Shown: positions 25,792 to 34,957, counted from the stretch's first letter. The stretch is DNA of 64,000 nt from Clostridiales bacterium (GCA_022508375.1 JAFLVJ010000008.1:1-64000); one strand, 5' to 3'. The notes: generated from the sequence alone by a model not told the origin. Translations and numbers: made by a program.

Positions 25792-26694
25792 GTGAAAGTA
25801 AAGGTTTATGCAAAACTTAATTTAACGTTGGACGTTTACGCTAAACAGGGCGCGTTTCATCCTATTGACAGCGTGGTGACGTCTGTGGATATATGCGACA
25901 TCGTTGAGGTCGCTGTTCGCACGGACGGACGTATAAACGTTTGCGGAGTACAAGGTGTCGAAATGGAGCGTAACACCGCTTATAAGGCAGCTGTGGGCTT
26001 CAGACGCATGTTTGGACACCTTGTATCAAAAAAGATAAATGGGGTGGATATTTTTGTGCAAAAGGGCATACCGTTTGGCGGTGGACTGGGCGGTTCAAGC
26101 GCGGACGCGGCGGCGGTAGTCTATTGCATGTGTAGGCTGTACGGCGTGGATATATATTCGGGCGAAGTGCACGAGCTTTGCGCAAGCCTCGGTAGCGACG
26201 TCAACTTTATGCTGTTTGGCGGATTGGCACGGATGCAAGGCAAGGGGGATGACGTAACGCTTTACAAGCTGAATCAACCGTTATACTTTGCAGTGACGAC
26301 GTTTGAGCAGGGCATGAATACCGCCGAGGTTTACGCGGCTTTCGACAATATAAATTTAAAGAGAGAGCACAATGCTACACGCAAATCTGACAATCGAGGC
26401 AAGCTTGCAGATGAAACTTTAGCTTTGTTGCAACAGGGCGCAAATAGCGAGGCTATCAAGTTGTTTACCAACGATTTGCAACAGGCAACTATCAGCTTAA
26501 ACAACTACGCCGGTGATTACCTCCATTATATTTCCTCTAACGGTTTGCAGTGTTGTTTGACGGGTAGCGGTAGTGCTTACTACGTGGCATGCGCAACGAA
26601 AGCGCAAGCCGAGCAAGTAGCGGAAAAGCTCAACGCCCGTGGCTTTGCTACTCGCGTGTGCATATCGGTGCCGTATGGAATTGTTGAGATTTAA
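25792..26694 (+). CDS. ispE: 4-diphosphocytidyl-2-C-methyl-D-erythritol kinase
   Basis: ATP-dependent GHMP kinase of the MEP isoprenoid pathway. The GTG at 25792 (protein MKVKVYAKLNLTLDVYAK) is the start that fits the family N-terminus; 300 residues, normal. The ATP loop GIPFGGGLGGSSADAAA is near residues 85-101, with the AKLNLTL motif 1 at 7-13 and a C-terminal LTGSGSAYY motif near 253. There is no Shine-Dalgarno, and the -10 box is only six bases away, which predicts a leaderless mRNA. Confidence 0.92.
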   Translation: MKVKVYAKLNLTLDVYAKQGAFHPIDSVVTSVDICDIVEVAVRTDGRINVCGVQGVEMERNTAYKAAVGFRRMFGHLVSKKINGVDIFVQKGIPFGGGLGGSSADAAAVVYCMCRLYGVDIYSGEVHELCASLGSDVNFMLFGGLARMQGKGDDVTLYKLNQPLYFAVTTFEQGMNTAEVYAAFDNINLKREHNATRKSDNRGKLADETLALLQQGANSEAIKLFTNDLQQATISLNNYAGDYLHYISSNGLQCCLTGSGSAYYVACATKAQAEQVAEKLNARGFATRVCISVPYGIVEI

Positions 26695-26792
26695 AAGAAG
26701 GTGTGATCTTAATAATTTTTTCGTCACTTTAGATGAATATTTTATGCAGACCGAAACAGCAGAGACGAGCTTCCTTTCGACAAATACATTTC

Positions 26793-26833
26793 AAAGTTGC
26801 GTAATTTCTTTTGAATTTGCGCAACTTTTTCTT
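26793..26833 (+). terminator. ispE terminator
   Basis: AAAGTTGCG (26793-26801) pairs with CGCAACTTT (26820-26828), followed by T-rich sequence. The 200 bases between ispE and spoIIR hold nothing else I can name; no SigF promoter could be placed with confidence. Confidence 0.75.
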
Positions 26834-26893
26834 TTGTCTTTTTCCCGGCGCGTCAATAAATAAAACACAAGATATTTTTCGGGAAGGTGCAAT

Positions 26894-27427
26894 ATGAAAA
26901 AGATAGTTTTTGCAGTGCTTGCTCTAGTAGCGTTGGTTGCTGTAATAGCGGTAGTTCCGTCGCAAAAAACAAACGCGGACTTTTTGAGAATACATATTCG
27001 CGCGGACAGCAACGATTCCGCCGATCAGGGCGTTAAGTATCAAGTAAAAAACGCTGTTGTGGATTTTTTAACCCCATATCTGTGTAAAGCTACAACTAAA
27101 CAGAAGGCTATGAGTATTGTCAAGTCGCATTTAGGCGATATCGAGGCGGTGTGTGATAAGGTGCTGTTGCAAAACGGATTCTCCTACAAAAGTCATGCCA
27201 AGCTCACCCAAGAGCAATTTCCCGACAGGGCTTACGGTGACGTGACGCTCGCTGCGGGTGTGTATGACGCGCTCATTATCGAACTGGGAAGCGGATCAGG
27301 CAATAACTGGTGGTGTGTTGTTTATCCGCCGCTGTGCTTTGTCGGAGGCGAAAGCAACGGAACTAATCAGATAATTTACAAATCCAAACTGCAACAAATA
27401 ATAAACGACTGGAAGTCGGCTCGGTAG
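26894..27427 (+). CDS. spoIIR: Stage II sporulation protein R
   Basis: Forespore-made signal secreted into the intermembrane space, where it triggers SpoIIGA to process pro-SigE in the mother cell. 177 residues. A signal anchor lies at residues 4-22. The conserved RIHIRADSNDSADQGVKYQVKNAV block follows, and the WWCVVYPPLCF motif is near residue 139. Ribosome site GGGAAGG. Its last codons enter a long inverted repeat (27426-27528). The position a little after ispE matches other Clostridia. Confidence 0.94.
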   Translation: MKKIVFAVLALVALVAVIAVVPSQKTNADFLRIHIRADSNDSADQGVKYQVKNAVVDFLTPYLCKATTKQKAMSIVKSHLGDIEAVCDKVLLQNGFSYKSHAKLTQEQFPDRAYGDVTLAAGVYDALIIELGSGSGNNWWCVVYPPLCFVGGESNGTNQIIYKSKLQQIINDWKSAR

Positions 27428-27528
27428 TTCGGCTAAAAAAGGCTTCGCTTCGTACACGCATTCTTTGATGATTTATACAAGATACAATTGTATGCGTGTA
27501 CTCGTTGCAGATTATTTTTAGCCGAACT
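27426..27528. repeat. 103-bp imperfect palindrome overlapping the spoIIR stop
   Basis: Outer arms of 14 bp (AGTTCGGCTAAAAA at 27426-27439, TTTTTAGCCGAACT at 27515-27528) and inner arms of 10 bp (GTACACGCAT at 27452-27461, ATGCGTGTAC at 27492-27501) are perfect. It starts inside the spoIIR stop codon. It could be a MITE-like element or a large terminator. Confidence 0.7.
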
Positions 27529-27593
27529 CCCTCGCCTCCCTGTGTACGGTTGTAATACGTTAATTCGGTAAGCCGTAAAAAAACGCCCCATAA

Positions 27594-27622
27594 TTGCATT
27601 TTGATTTAAAATGTGGTATGAT
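27594..27622 (+). promoter_or_regulatory. Promoter of the 209-residue membrane protein gene
   Basis: TTGCAT at 27594-27599 and TATGAT at 27617-27622 with a 17-base spacer. A second TATAAT lies at 27627-27632 without a good -35. Confidence 0.5.
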
Positions 27623-27653
27623 TAGTATAATCTAGATATATTGGAGTATCCGC

Positions 27654-28283
27654 ATGTTCAAAAGAGAATGGACGGTATTTACAATACTTTCGGTATGTAC
27701 CGTCGCGATTACTGTTTTCGCCATTATTTACAAATACGACGGCGCAAGAGTGGAGTGGTTAACTTACGTCGCCGTTGTAGCCATCATCGCTACGTTAGCG
27801 TTCTTGGTGTATTTGTTGTATATCAACGCTAAGCAGAAGTTTGATAGGTTGCTTTCACGTGAGCAATTTGTTGCGAACAAGGAGTATATGTGGGGCAACT
27901 ATAAGCTGTTGATTGACTTCGAAAGTCAACGCCTTGCCAACAACTATCTTTCCACAAGGGCAATTATCCCCTTTAGTGACGTGGCAGGCTATCGTATAGA
28001 AACCTATCACAAAAACGATGACGTAGAGCTGAGTGATGAACATGTTTTTCTAAGCCTTGTAATAACACTCAAAAAAGCCGGCTTCGAATTCGAATATCAA
28101 TATCTGCCTGTATTTGAAATAAAAGTAAATACTGAAGATGTTAACGATATTAAGGAAGTAACGTCGGAATTGGTGGCAAAGTATCCCGAGTTATCCGACG
28201 TGTTGGCATTGCAGGAAGATTTAAGTACAATTCTTCAAACCAACATTGCCCACGGTATCCGTTCTAATATTCACACCAATTAA
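27654..28283 (+). CDS. Hypothetical membrane protein, 209 residues
   Basis: Two membrane helices (about residues 5-25 and 35-58) are followed by a soluble domain of about 150 residues with a long beta-rich stretch (RAIIPFSDVAGYRIETYHKND) and a helical end. The ribosome site TTGGAG lies 9 bases before the ATG. The layout, two helices then a compact cytoplasmic domain, is common in PH-like membrane proteins, but no motif is diagnostic. Single gene between spoIIR and sleB, with its own promoter and terminator. Function unknown. Confidence 0.7.
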   Translation: MFKREWTVFTILSVCTVAITVFAIIYKYDGARVEWLTYVAVVAIIATLAFLVYLLYINAKQKFDRLLSREQFVANKEYMWGNYKLLIDFESQRLANNYLSTRAIIPFSDVAGYRIETYHKNDDVELSDEHVFLSLVITLKKAGFEFEYQYLPVFEIKVNTEDVNDIKEVTSELVAKYPELSDVLALQEDLSTILQTNIAHGIRSNIHTN

Positions 28284-28298
28284 ATAAAAATAGTCCTC

Positions 28299-28336
28299 AC
28301 CTCATCTGGAAATAGACAGATGGGGTGTTTTTTTTT
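28299..28336 (+). terminator. Terminator of the 209-residue gene
   Basis: ACCTCATCTG (28299-28308) pairs with CAGATGGGGT (28317-28326) with one G-T pair, followed by a long T run. Confidence 0.85.
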
Positions 28337-28397
28337 GTATATTACCGCGCGATATTCTCATACTAGCCACAAGACTAGTTATCAAGGAGGATTTATT

Positions 28398-29099
28398 TTG
28401 ACGCAAACAAAGACAGTCAGGATTGTTGCGGTAGTGTTAGCGGTGCTTACGCTTGTAACATTGCTTGTCGTGTTTACCGTGCCTACGGCGGACGCGGCAG
28501 TTGTAAAACAAGGCTCCACAGGCGCAACGGTCAAGACGATACAAACAAAACTTAAGCGTTGGGGTTACTACACAGGTAGCGTTGACGGAATTTACGGCGC
28601 TAAGACAAAAGCCGCAGTGCAGTATTTTCAACGCAAAAACGGTCTGACAGCCGACGGAATCGTCGGTAATGCAACGGCAAAGGCAATGGGAATAACCCTA
28701 TCGGGTACGGCAAGTTCCGGCGGTACAACTACGGCAAGTTCGCTAAGCAACAGCGATTTGTATTTGCTTTCCTGCTGTGTGTACGGCGAGGCGCGCGGTG
28801 AAAGCTACACGGGTAAGGTTGCAGTCGCTGCGGTTATTCTCAACCGCGTAAAGAGCAGCGCTTTCCCCAACAGTATTTCTGGCGTAATTTACCAAGCGGG
28901 AGCTTTTACCTGCGTAAGTGACGGACAAATCAACATGGGCACCAACGACGAATGTACCCGTGCGGCACAAGATGCTTTGAACGGATGGGATCCGACAGGC
29001 GGAGCAATATACTACTTCAACCCTGCAACGGCAACCAGCAAGTGGATATGGTCACGTCCGCAGCTATTAACAATCGGTAAGCATATCTTTTGTGCGTGA
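28398..29099 (+). CDS. sleB: Spore cortex-lytic enzyme SleB
   Basis: Lytic transglycosylase that degrades spore cortex peptidoglycan at germination. The TTG at 28398 is chosen because AAGGAGG lies 8 bases upstream and a secretion signal follows at once (about residues 8-33); 233 residues. A peptidoglycan-binding domain (about 35-95, GATVKTIQTKLKRWGYYTG) precedes the SleB/hydrolase_2 catalytic domain (about 115-233), which contains the catalytic Glu in VYGEARGES. The next gene is its partner ypeB, eight bases on. Confidence 0.95.
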   Translation: MTQTKTVRIVAVVLAVLTLVTLLVVFTVPTADAAVVKQGSTGATVKTIQTKLKRWGYYTGSVDGIYGAKTKAAVQYFQRKNGLTADGIVGNATAKAMGITLSGTASSGGTTTASSLSNSDLYLLSCCVYGEARGESYTGKVAVAAVILNRVKSSAFPNSISGVIYQAGAFTCVSDGQINMGTNDECTRAAQDALNGWDPTGGAIYYFNPATATSKWIWSRPQLLTIGKHIFCA

Positions 29100-29107
29100 G
29101 GTGAACC

Positions 29108-30448
29108 ATGGTAAGACAAAATAAAGTTATAAAAAATTTCTGGATGATATTTTTCGGCGCGCTTGCTGCGCTTTCAATTGCAACCGCGGTTGTTTTAGGC
29201 GTGACGTTAAGTAGCAAGATAGGTAACATGCGTATGTCGCAGATTACTGACGAAAACTATTACAAGCTTAGTCAGGAAAACGGATACAAGCGTTCGCTGT
29301 ACCTTGCATGCGACAGTATGAAAAACCTCGACGCTAACCTTGGCAAGATTGCAATAAGTAACGATACTGCGCACCAAACACAGATGTTGACCTATGTTGT
29401 AATTCACGCCAATGCAGTCAATCAAAGCTTGTCCAACTTGCCCATTGAGGATAGCGACAATCTTGTGGCTGTTCAGACCTTTGTAAACCAAACTCAGGAC
29501 TACGCAACGTATCTGCTTGGCAAACTCAGCAAAGGTGAAAAGTTGGCTCTCAACGAACGCATAGCATTAGATAATCTTGACAACGTTGCAACACGCGTAT
29601 ATGACTTTTTGCAGGCGTATGCCGAAAGCGACAGCGGACTGTTCATTACCAACGGTAACGGATTAAACAACGTCGGCGCCCTTTCCGAAAGTCTCAACGA
29701 TGTGGAGCAAAACGCTTTCAGTTATGAGAAGCTTATTTATGACGGACCTTTTTCCGAAAGCGTTCAGCAAAAAGTTTTGAAGTGCGACCACAAGATTTCT
29801 CACGATATGGGTGCAAAAATCGTATCGGAACTGTTCGGTGAGGGAAGATTTGCAGGCGAAATCAACAACAACGGCGTAATGTACGTGTACGAACTGGAAA
29901 ACGGAAGAGTAATACTTTCTGCCGGCGGTAAAGTGGTTCAATACGAAACGTATAACGAGGCGCAGGGTGAAAGTAAGATGGACTGTGACGGATGTATCAA
30001 CATTGCCGAAGAGTTTTGCGCAAATCTCGGATACAACGTCAAGGGCGTGTGGGTGAGCAAAACTCAAGACTTCATCACCTACGTCAATTGTGCAACCGTA
30101 ATCGACGACGTGATAGTGTATCCCGACCTTATCAAGGTAGCGGTAGATAACACTACAGGCGAAGTGGTAGGCATGGAAGCCAAGGCGTATCTTATCAATC
30201 ATCGTGATTGGGACGTCAGCTTTGGCGAGGTTATGCAAGATGAAGCGCAGGACACATTAAACGATTGGCTAAAGGTCACAAACGTTGCCAAGGCGTTGAT
30301 AGAAAAGAATGACAAATACTATGCTTGTTACGAATTTGAGTGCATGATGGGCGACAGAGAGTACTACGTGTACGTTGACAGCGCCACGGGACAAGAAGTG
30401 GAACTCTTTAAGGTAATCGAAAATACCGAAGGCTACACTGTAATGTGA
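29108..30448 (+). CDS. ypeB: Germination protein YpeB
   Basis: Membrane-anchored partner that holds and stabilises SleB in the dormant spore. 446 residues, full length. One N-terminal membrane helix (about residues 10-34), a helical N-terminal domain, then PepSY-type repeats (about 230-440), the family's C-terminal architecture. Translated from the same message as sleB (8-base gap, AGGTGAACC ribosome site); the two proteins depend on each other. Strong terminator follows. Confidence 0.95.
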   Translation: MVRQNKVIKNFWMIFFGALAALSIATAVVLGVTLSSKIGNMRMSQITDENYYKLSQENGYKRSLYLACDSMKNLDANLGKIAISNDTAHQTQMLTYVVIHANAVNQSLSNLPIEDSDNLVAVQTFVNQTQDYATYLLGKLSKGEKLALNERIALDNLDNVATRVYDFLQAYAESDSGLFITNGNGLNNVGALSESLNDVEQNAFSYEKLIYDGPFSESVQQKVLKCDHKISHDMGAKIVSELFGEGRFAGEINNNGVMYVYELENGRVILSAGGKVVQYETYNEAQGESKMDCDGCINIAEEFCANLGYNVKGVWVSKTQDFITYVNCATVIDDVIVYPDLIKVAVDNTTGEVVGMEAKAYLINHRDWDVSFGEVMQDEAQDTLNDWLKVTNVAKALIEKNDKYYACYEFECMMGDREYYVYVDSATGQEVELFKVIENTEGYTVM

Positions 30449-30455
30449 AAATAAT

Positions 30456-30490
30456 GACGGCTCCCTTATGTAAGGGGGCTGTCTTTTTTT
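30456..30490 (+). terminator. sleB-ypeB terminator
   Basis: A 13-bp stem GACGGCTCCCTTA (30456-30468) / TAAGGGGGCTGTC (30471-30483) is followed by seven T. Confidence 0.88.
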
Positions 30491-30525
30491 ACATACTGTT
30501 GGATTGTAACGACTGTTCATTTGTC

Positions 30526-30554
30526 TTGACGGTTAGGCAATGTTTGGATATAAT
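30526..30554 (+). promoter_or_regulatory. pepF promoter
   Basis: TTGACG at 30526-30531 and TATAAT at 30549-30554 with a 17-base spacer, close to perfect for SigA. Confidence 0.85.
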
Positions 30555-30589
30555 ATACACGTGATAAATTGCAAAAAAGGAGAAATATC

Positions 30590-32374
30590 ATGACTTACAC
30601 AAAACGCAGTGAAATTCCCGAAAAATATACTTGGAACCTGGGTGATATTTTTGCCACGCCCGAGGATTGGGAAAAGTCTTTTGCTGAAATTTCGGAAGAA
30701 TACAAGATGCTTACGACCTATCAAGGCAAGTTGGCTGACCGTGATACTTTGTTGGAATTTTTACGCAAGTCCGACGAAATAGAAAAGAAGTTGGAACGTC
30801 TGTACGGATACGCACACATGGATTACGACACGGACGTTCAGGACGCCGTCAAGCAAGCGCGCTACGCAAGGATTTACGGATTGTTTACACAGTACAGCGA
30901 GGCTATGGCGTTTGTTTCGCCGGAGCTTTCCGCTTTGCCCGACGACCAACTCAAGGCGTTGATTGCCGATCCCGATTATTGCGACTATGACGTTATGCTT
31001 GCCAATATATTGAGGGGCAAGGCGCACATACTTTCGCAAGGTGAGGAAAAGTTGCTTGCAGGCGTTGGCGGATTCAGCGGACAGTTCCACGAAGTATTTA
31101 ACCGTCTGGACAACGGCGATATCAAGTTCGAAAAAATCACCGTTGACGGCAAGCGTATTCAGCTTGGACACGGCACGTACTCCATGTGTTTGCAACACAA
31201 GGATCAAGCCGTACGTAAAAAGGCTTTCAAATCTTACTACAAGTCCTACATCGAAAAAATAAACACCCTTGCGGGACTTTACGAAGGCAGTGTAAAGAGT
31301 GACTGTTTTTCCGCTAAGGCGCGCAACTTCGGTAGTGCAATGGAAAAGGCGCTGTTTTACGAGCAGGTAGATAAGGCTGTTTACGATAACCTTATCAAGT
31401 GCATGCACAACAGCTTTAAGCCTTTGCACAAGTACATTGCTTTGCGTAAGAAGCTAATGGGTGTAAAAAAACTCAACATGTATGACCTATACGTGGCGAT
31501 ATTCGAGGATGCGGATATTTCCTGTGAGTATGAAGAAGCGTGCGACCTTGTATTGAAGGGACTTGCTCCCCTTGGTGACGACTATCTTAAGGTTGTCAAG
31601 GAGGCTTTCGATAACCGTTGGATCGACGTTCACGAAACTCCCACAAAGCGCAGCGGAGCATACAGTAGCGGTGTGACGGGCGTTCACCCATACATGCTGT
31701 TGAACTATCAAAAAACAACGCACGACATCTTTACAATAGCGCACGAAATGGGACACTCCATGCATACCTACTACAGTTGCAAGGCTCAGCCGTACAGCAA
31801 GGAAGGCTACAAGATTTTCGTTGCGGAAGTGGCTTCCACCTGTAACGAGGTACTGCTATTGAAGTACTTGCTTGCTACCGAAAAGGATGTCAACGTCAAG
31901 AAATATCTGTTGCAGTACTACCTTGATATGCTACGCACGACGATGTACCGTCAAGCAATGTTTGCCGAGTTCGAGCAAATATCCCACGCGCTTGTGGAAA
32001 GCGGACAACCCTTAACCGCCGAAGTCATGTGTCAAAAATATCTTGAACTCAACAAGATGTACTACGGACCGGCCGTGACCCACAACGATGAAATCAAGTA
32101 TGAGTGGGCGCGTATTCCGCATTTCTATCGTGCATTTTACGTGTACAAATACGCAACGGGCATCATCTCCGCGGTGTGCATTGCCGAAAAGATTTTGAAA
32201 GAGGGCGCTCCCGCAGTGGAAAACTACAAGAAGTTCCTTTCTTTAGGCGGCTCGATGGATCCCGTATCCGAGCTTAAGGTTGCAGGCGTAGATCTCACCA
32301 CGCAGGAACCTTTCGATATTGTGACCAAGTCGTTTGAGGATACTTTGGCTGAGTTGGAAAAACTTTGCAAATAA
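30590..32374 (+). CDS. pepF: Oligoendopeptidase F
   Basis: Cytoplasmic zinc metallopeptidase (M3B) that cuts oligopeptides of about 7-17 residues. 594 residues from the ATG at 30590, with AAGGAG 7 bases ahead; the upstream in-frame start would include the ribosome site. The active site HEMGHSMH is near residue 385, and the downstream Glu of the third zinc ligand lies in FVAEVASTCNE. The N-terminal helical lobe begins EIPEKYTWNLGDIF, a hallmark of PepF. It is a single gene. Confidence 0.95.
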   Translation: MTYTKRSEIPEKYTWNLGDIFATPEDWEKSFAEISEEYKMLTTYQGKLADRDTLLEFLRKSDEIEKKLERLYGYAHMDYDTDVQDAVKQARYARIYGLFTQYSEAMAFVSPELSALPDDQLKALIADPDYCDYDVMLANILRGKAHILSQGEEKLLAGVGGFSGQFHEVFNRLDNGDIKFEKITVDGKRIQLGHGTYSMCLQHKDQAVRKKAFKSYYKSYIEKINTLAGLYEGSVKSDCFSAKARNFGSAMEKALFYEQVDKAVYDNLIKCMHNSFKPLHKYIALRKKLMGVKKLNMYDLYVAIFEDADISCEYEEACDLVLKGLAPLGDDYLKVVKEAFDNRWIDVHETPTKRSGAYSSGVTGVHPYMLLNYQKTTHDIFTIAHEMGHSMHTYYSCKAQPYSKEGYKIFVAEVASTCNEVLLLKYLLATEKDVNVKKYLLQYYLDMLRTTMYRQAMFAEFEQISHALVESGQPLTAEVMCQKYLELNKMYYGPAVTHNDEIKYEWARIPHFYRAFYVYKYATGIISAVCIAEKILKEGAPAVENYKKFLSLGGSMDPVSELKVAGVDLTTQEPFDIVTKSFEDTLAELEKLCK

Positions 32375-32391
32375 TCAAATACGTCTAATTT

Positions 32392-32425
32392 TTAACCCCA
32401 TGCTACGGTATGGGGTTAATTATTT
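32392..32425 (+). terminator. pepF terminator
   Basis: TTAACCCCAT (32392-32401) pairs perfectly with ATGGGGTTAA (32410-32419), followed by TTATTT. Confidence 0.8.
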
Positions 32426-32430
32426 GGCTA

Positions 32431-32459
32431 TTGAAACTTTCATGTATATATGGTAAAAT
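32431..32459 (+). promoter_or_regulatory. MFS transporter gene promoter
   Basis: TTGAAA at 32431-32436 and TAAAAT at 32454-32459 with a 17-base spacer. It gives a leader of about 100 bases. Confidence 0.65.
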
Positions 32460-32517
32460 AAGCATATATACACATAACCGCTTGGGATTCGAACCAATAA
32501 GGTTTCGGCGGCGCAGT

Positions 32518-32560
32518 GCACAGTTATACTGTACAAGGCTGTGCTTGCAGTATAAGGGAG
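32518..32560 (+). promoter_or_regulatory. Candidate H-type pseudoknot at the ribosome site of the MFS gene
   Basis: Two perfect stems interlock. GCACAG (32518-32523) pairs with CTGTGC (32539-32544), and TTATACTG (32524-32531) pairs with CAGTATAA (32548-32555). The order A-B-A'-B' is that of an H-type pseudoknot. The last arm touches the Shine-Dalgarno GGGAG (32556-32560), so folding could hide it. Confidence 0.45.
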
Positions 32561-32566
32561 TTACTT

Positions 32567-34009
32567 ATGGCAGACTTAGTAGTAAAAAAATCCAACAAGT
32601 TGGGCGCAAAAGTTTGGTTGTCTATTGTGATATTCGGACTGATGGGTCAAATTGCATGGATGGTGGAAAACATGTACTTTTCTACCTATATTCAAAAGCA
32701 GATTACCACCAACGGTTGGGCGACAAGCGCGACGGTTGCGGCAAGCGCGGTGGTGGCGGCGTTGGTTACAATATTCGGCGGCGTACTGTCCGACAGACTG
32801 GGCAAGCGCAAGGTATTCATATCCTGGGGATATATCATCTGGGGTTTGGTTACGGCAAGTTTCGCCTTTTTCGGCAACGAGCATTACAGCGCAAGCGACG
32901 TCGTATGGGTGGTAACAATATTCGTCATTATGGATTGCGTAATGACCCTTTTCGGTTCCATGTCCAACGACGCGGCGTTTTCCAGTTGGGTTACCGACGT
33001 TACCGACATTACCAACCGCGGATTTGTGGACGTAATACTGTCCATAATGCCGGTTGCCGCGCTCATGATAATATTTGTCGGTTTCAACGGCTTGACGGAA
33101 AATGGCAACTGGACGCTGTTTTTCATTATACTGGGCGGTATGACGGCACTGGCAGGCGTGGTTGGTTTGTTCCTCTTGAAGGACAGTCCTAAACTTCAAC
33201 CCGACCGTTCAGGCAAATATATGCAGGAAGTGGTTTACGGCTTCGTCCCCAAAAATATCAAAAAGCACAAGATGATCTACATCTGTCTTGTGGGCATGAT
33301 GCTCAGCGGACTTGCCATGCAGCTGTGGCAACCGTATATGATAATGATACTGCAATACACCCTAGGCTTCGGCGACGGCTTTGTTCTTCCGTTAGCCGCG
33401 GTGATACTGCTTTCGGCGGCAATGGCTGTAGTGGGTGGTAAATTGATGGACAAATACGGCAAAGACAAATTTTTCTACCCTGTTGCGGCATTTGGCGTGG
33501 TGGGCGGTATTCTCGTGTACCTTGTTAAGTTTGTAAATAACAACGTGATTGCAACCTACATCTTGTTTATCGTGGGTGGAACGCTTGTGGAAAGCGCCTC
33601 GTTACTTGCAGCGGGATTGTTCAACGCAACTGCGCGCGACTATACTCCGTCGGAAAAAGCAGGTTGTTTTCAGGGCGTAAGGATAATCATCTATGTAACG
33701 CTACCCATGATTATTGCAAGCGTTGCCTGTCCCTTTATCATACAAGGCTTCGGTCCCGTGGTGGAACAATTTGGTATAGCTCCTGCCAAAGGGTACTTCG
33801 CAATACCGCAGGTTGACGGTGGATATCAGCTTGGCGATAACGTTTATCCGTTCGAATTGTTCCTGTTTGCAGCCATTGTGTCGGCGTTGATGTTTATTCC
33901 CACATACTTTGTTCATCGCGAAAACAGCAAGTTCCGCAATGCTAAGTTGGAGGAAATTCATGCCAACATTTCGTCTGCAGAGCAAGAAAATGAGCAAATT
34001 GAGCAATAA
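32567..34009 (+). CDS. MFS transporter, sugar:cation symporter-like
   Basis: 480 residues from the ATG at 32567 (AAGGGAG upstream). Twelve hydrophobic segments run through the protein. The N-terminal MGQIAWMVENMYFSTYI and the loop SDRLGKRKVFI between helices 2 and 3 are the MFS signature. A cytoplasmic central loop (about residues 205-240) separates the halves. A second DRYGK-like loop (MDKYGKDKFF) opens the C-terminal half. The best fit is the glycoside-pentoside-hexuronide group, so an oligosaccharide or glycoside is a reasonable substrate, but none is shown. Single gene with a structured leader. Confidence 0.85.
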   Translation: MADLVVKKSNKLGAKVWLSIVIFGLMGQIAWMVENMYFSTYIQKQITTNGWATSATVAASAVVAALVTIFGGVLSDRLGKRKVFISWGYIIWGLVTASFAFFGNEHYSASDVVWVVTIFVIMDCVMTLFGSMSNDAAFSSWVTDVTDITNRGFVDVILSIMPVAALMIIFVGFNGLTENGNWTLFFIILGGMTALAGVVGLFLLKDSPKLQPDRSGKYMQEVVYGFVPKNIKKHKMIYICLVGMMLSGLAMQLWQPYMIMILQYTLGFGDGFVLPLAAVILLSAAMAVVGGKLMDKYGKDKFFYPVAAFGVVGGILVYLVKFVNNNVIATYILFIVGGTLVESASLLAAGLFNATARDYTPSEKAGCFQGVRIIIYVTLPMIIASVACPFIIQGFGPVVEQFGIAPAKGYFAIPQVDGGYQLGDNVYPFELFLFAAIVSALMFIPTYFVHRENSKFRNAKLEEIHANISSAEQENEQIEQ

Positions 34010-34044
34010 AGCAAGTATTAATTCCCAACATGGGGTAAAAATTG

Positions 34045-34072
34045 TTGACAAATAATGTTTTTGTAGTAAAAT
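34045..34072 (+). promoter_or_regulatory. Promoter of the Glu-rich-tail membrane protein gene
   Basis: Perfect TTGACA at 34045-34050 and TAAAAT at 34067-34072 with a 16-base spacer. Confidence 0.7.
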
Positions 34073-34109
34073 ATCATATGCAAATACTAGGCAAAATTAA
34101 GGTGAAATC

Positions 34110-34937
34110 ATGGAAGTACTATTGATATTTTTAACTGTTTTCGTAACTTTATTGGCATCAATGTGCACGGCGTTACTCACTCCGTTGAGACAGTTGAGAT
34201 CGCGCGTTGACCCTAATTATTTCAATCGCGTCAAGGTGCCGTTTCCCATCAGCTTGTTGTTCGTAGGCATCGGTGGCAAAAAATCCAAGCAGGGCGACGT
34301 CAGCAAATACGGCGTAATCGTTCCCATGTTTGTACTGCATATTCTCGGATATCTGCTTACGGCGTTTATTTGGGTAATTGTTCCCGTGTTGTACTACAGG
34401 TTTGGTATCGAACTGGACGTACTGTTTGTTATTCCTCTTGCCGTTGCTATTTTCGACGTAATCGTGGTGGTACTTACGGAAGTTATCTGTGTTTCGCACG
34501 TCAACAAGCAACGCGAAGCGGACTACGAACCCGTTGAAGAAGTACCCGTTAAGAAGGTTCCCGTCGTTGCAAAAGTTGAGCAACCTGCTAAACAAGTTGT
34601 AGAAGAACCTGCAGAAGAAGTTCAACCCGTTGCAGAGGCTGAGGCAGAATCCGTTGCGGAAGTGGAACAACCTCAGGTCGAGGAGCAAGTGGAACAACCC
34701 GCAGTAGAAGAAGCTCAATCGGTAGAGGAAGAACCTGTTGCTGAGGAAGTTGTGGAGCAACCTGTTGAAGAAGAACCTGCAACTGAATCTGTTGAACAGG
34801 CTGAAGAAGTTCCCGAAGAACCTGTTACAGAAACAGCGGTGGAAGAAAGCCCTGCTGAAGAAACAACGGAAGAACCTCAAATAGAGGAACAACCTGCTGA
34901 AGAACAACCCGCCGAAGAAGACAAGACGGACAAATAA
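34110..34937 (+). CDS. Membrane protein with a Glu/Pro/Val-rich tail
   Basis: 275 residues. Three membrane helices (about residues 3-22, 70-92 and 102-125) are separated by a basic cytoplasmic loop with GGKKSKQGD. From about residue 140 to the end the protein is a low-complexity repeat of EEP/VEQP units, strongly acidic and likely unstructured, pointing into the cytoplasm or the cell wall. The ribosome site is AAGGTG. I do not recognise the membrane part. The repeat tail resembles spacer segments of wall-spanning proteins but has no sorting signal. Confidence 0.75.
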   Translation: MEVLLIFLTVFVTLLASMCTALLTPLRQLRSRVDPNYFNRVKVPFPISLLFVGIGGKKSKQGDVSKYGVIVPMFVLHILGYLLTAFIWVIVPVLYYRFGIELDVLFVIPLAVAIFDVIVVVLTEVICVSHVNKQREADYEPVEEVPVKKVPVVAKVEQPAKQVVEEPAEEVQPVAEAEAESVAEVEQPQVEEQVEQPAVEEAQSVEEEPVAEEVVEQPVEEEPATESVEQAEEVPEEPVTETAVEESPAEETTEEPQIEEQPAEEQPAEEDKTDK

Positions 34938-34957
34938 TAATTATATTTTTGCAAACA

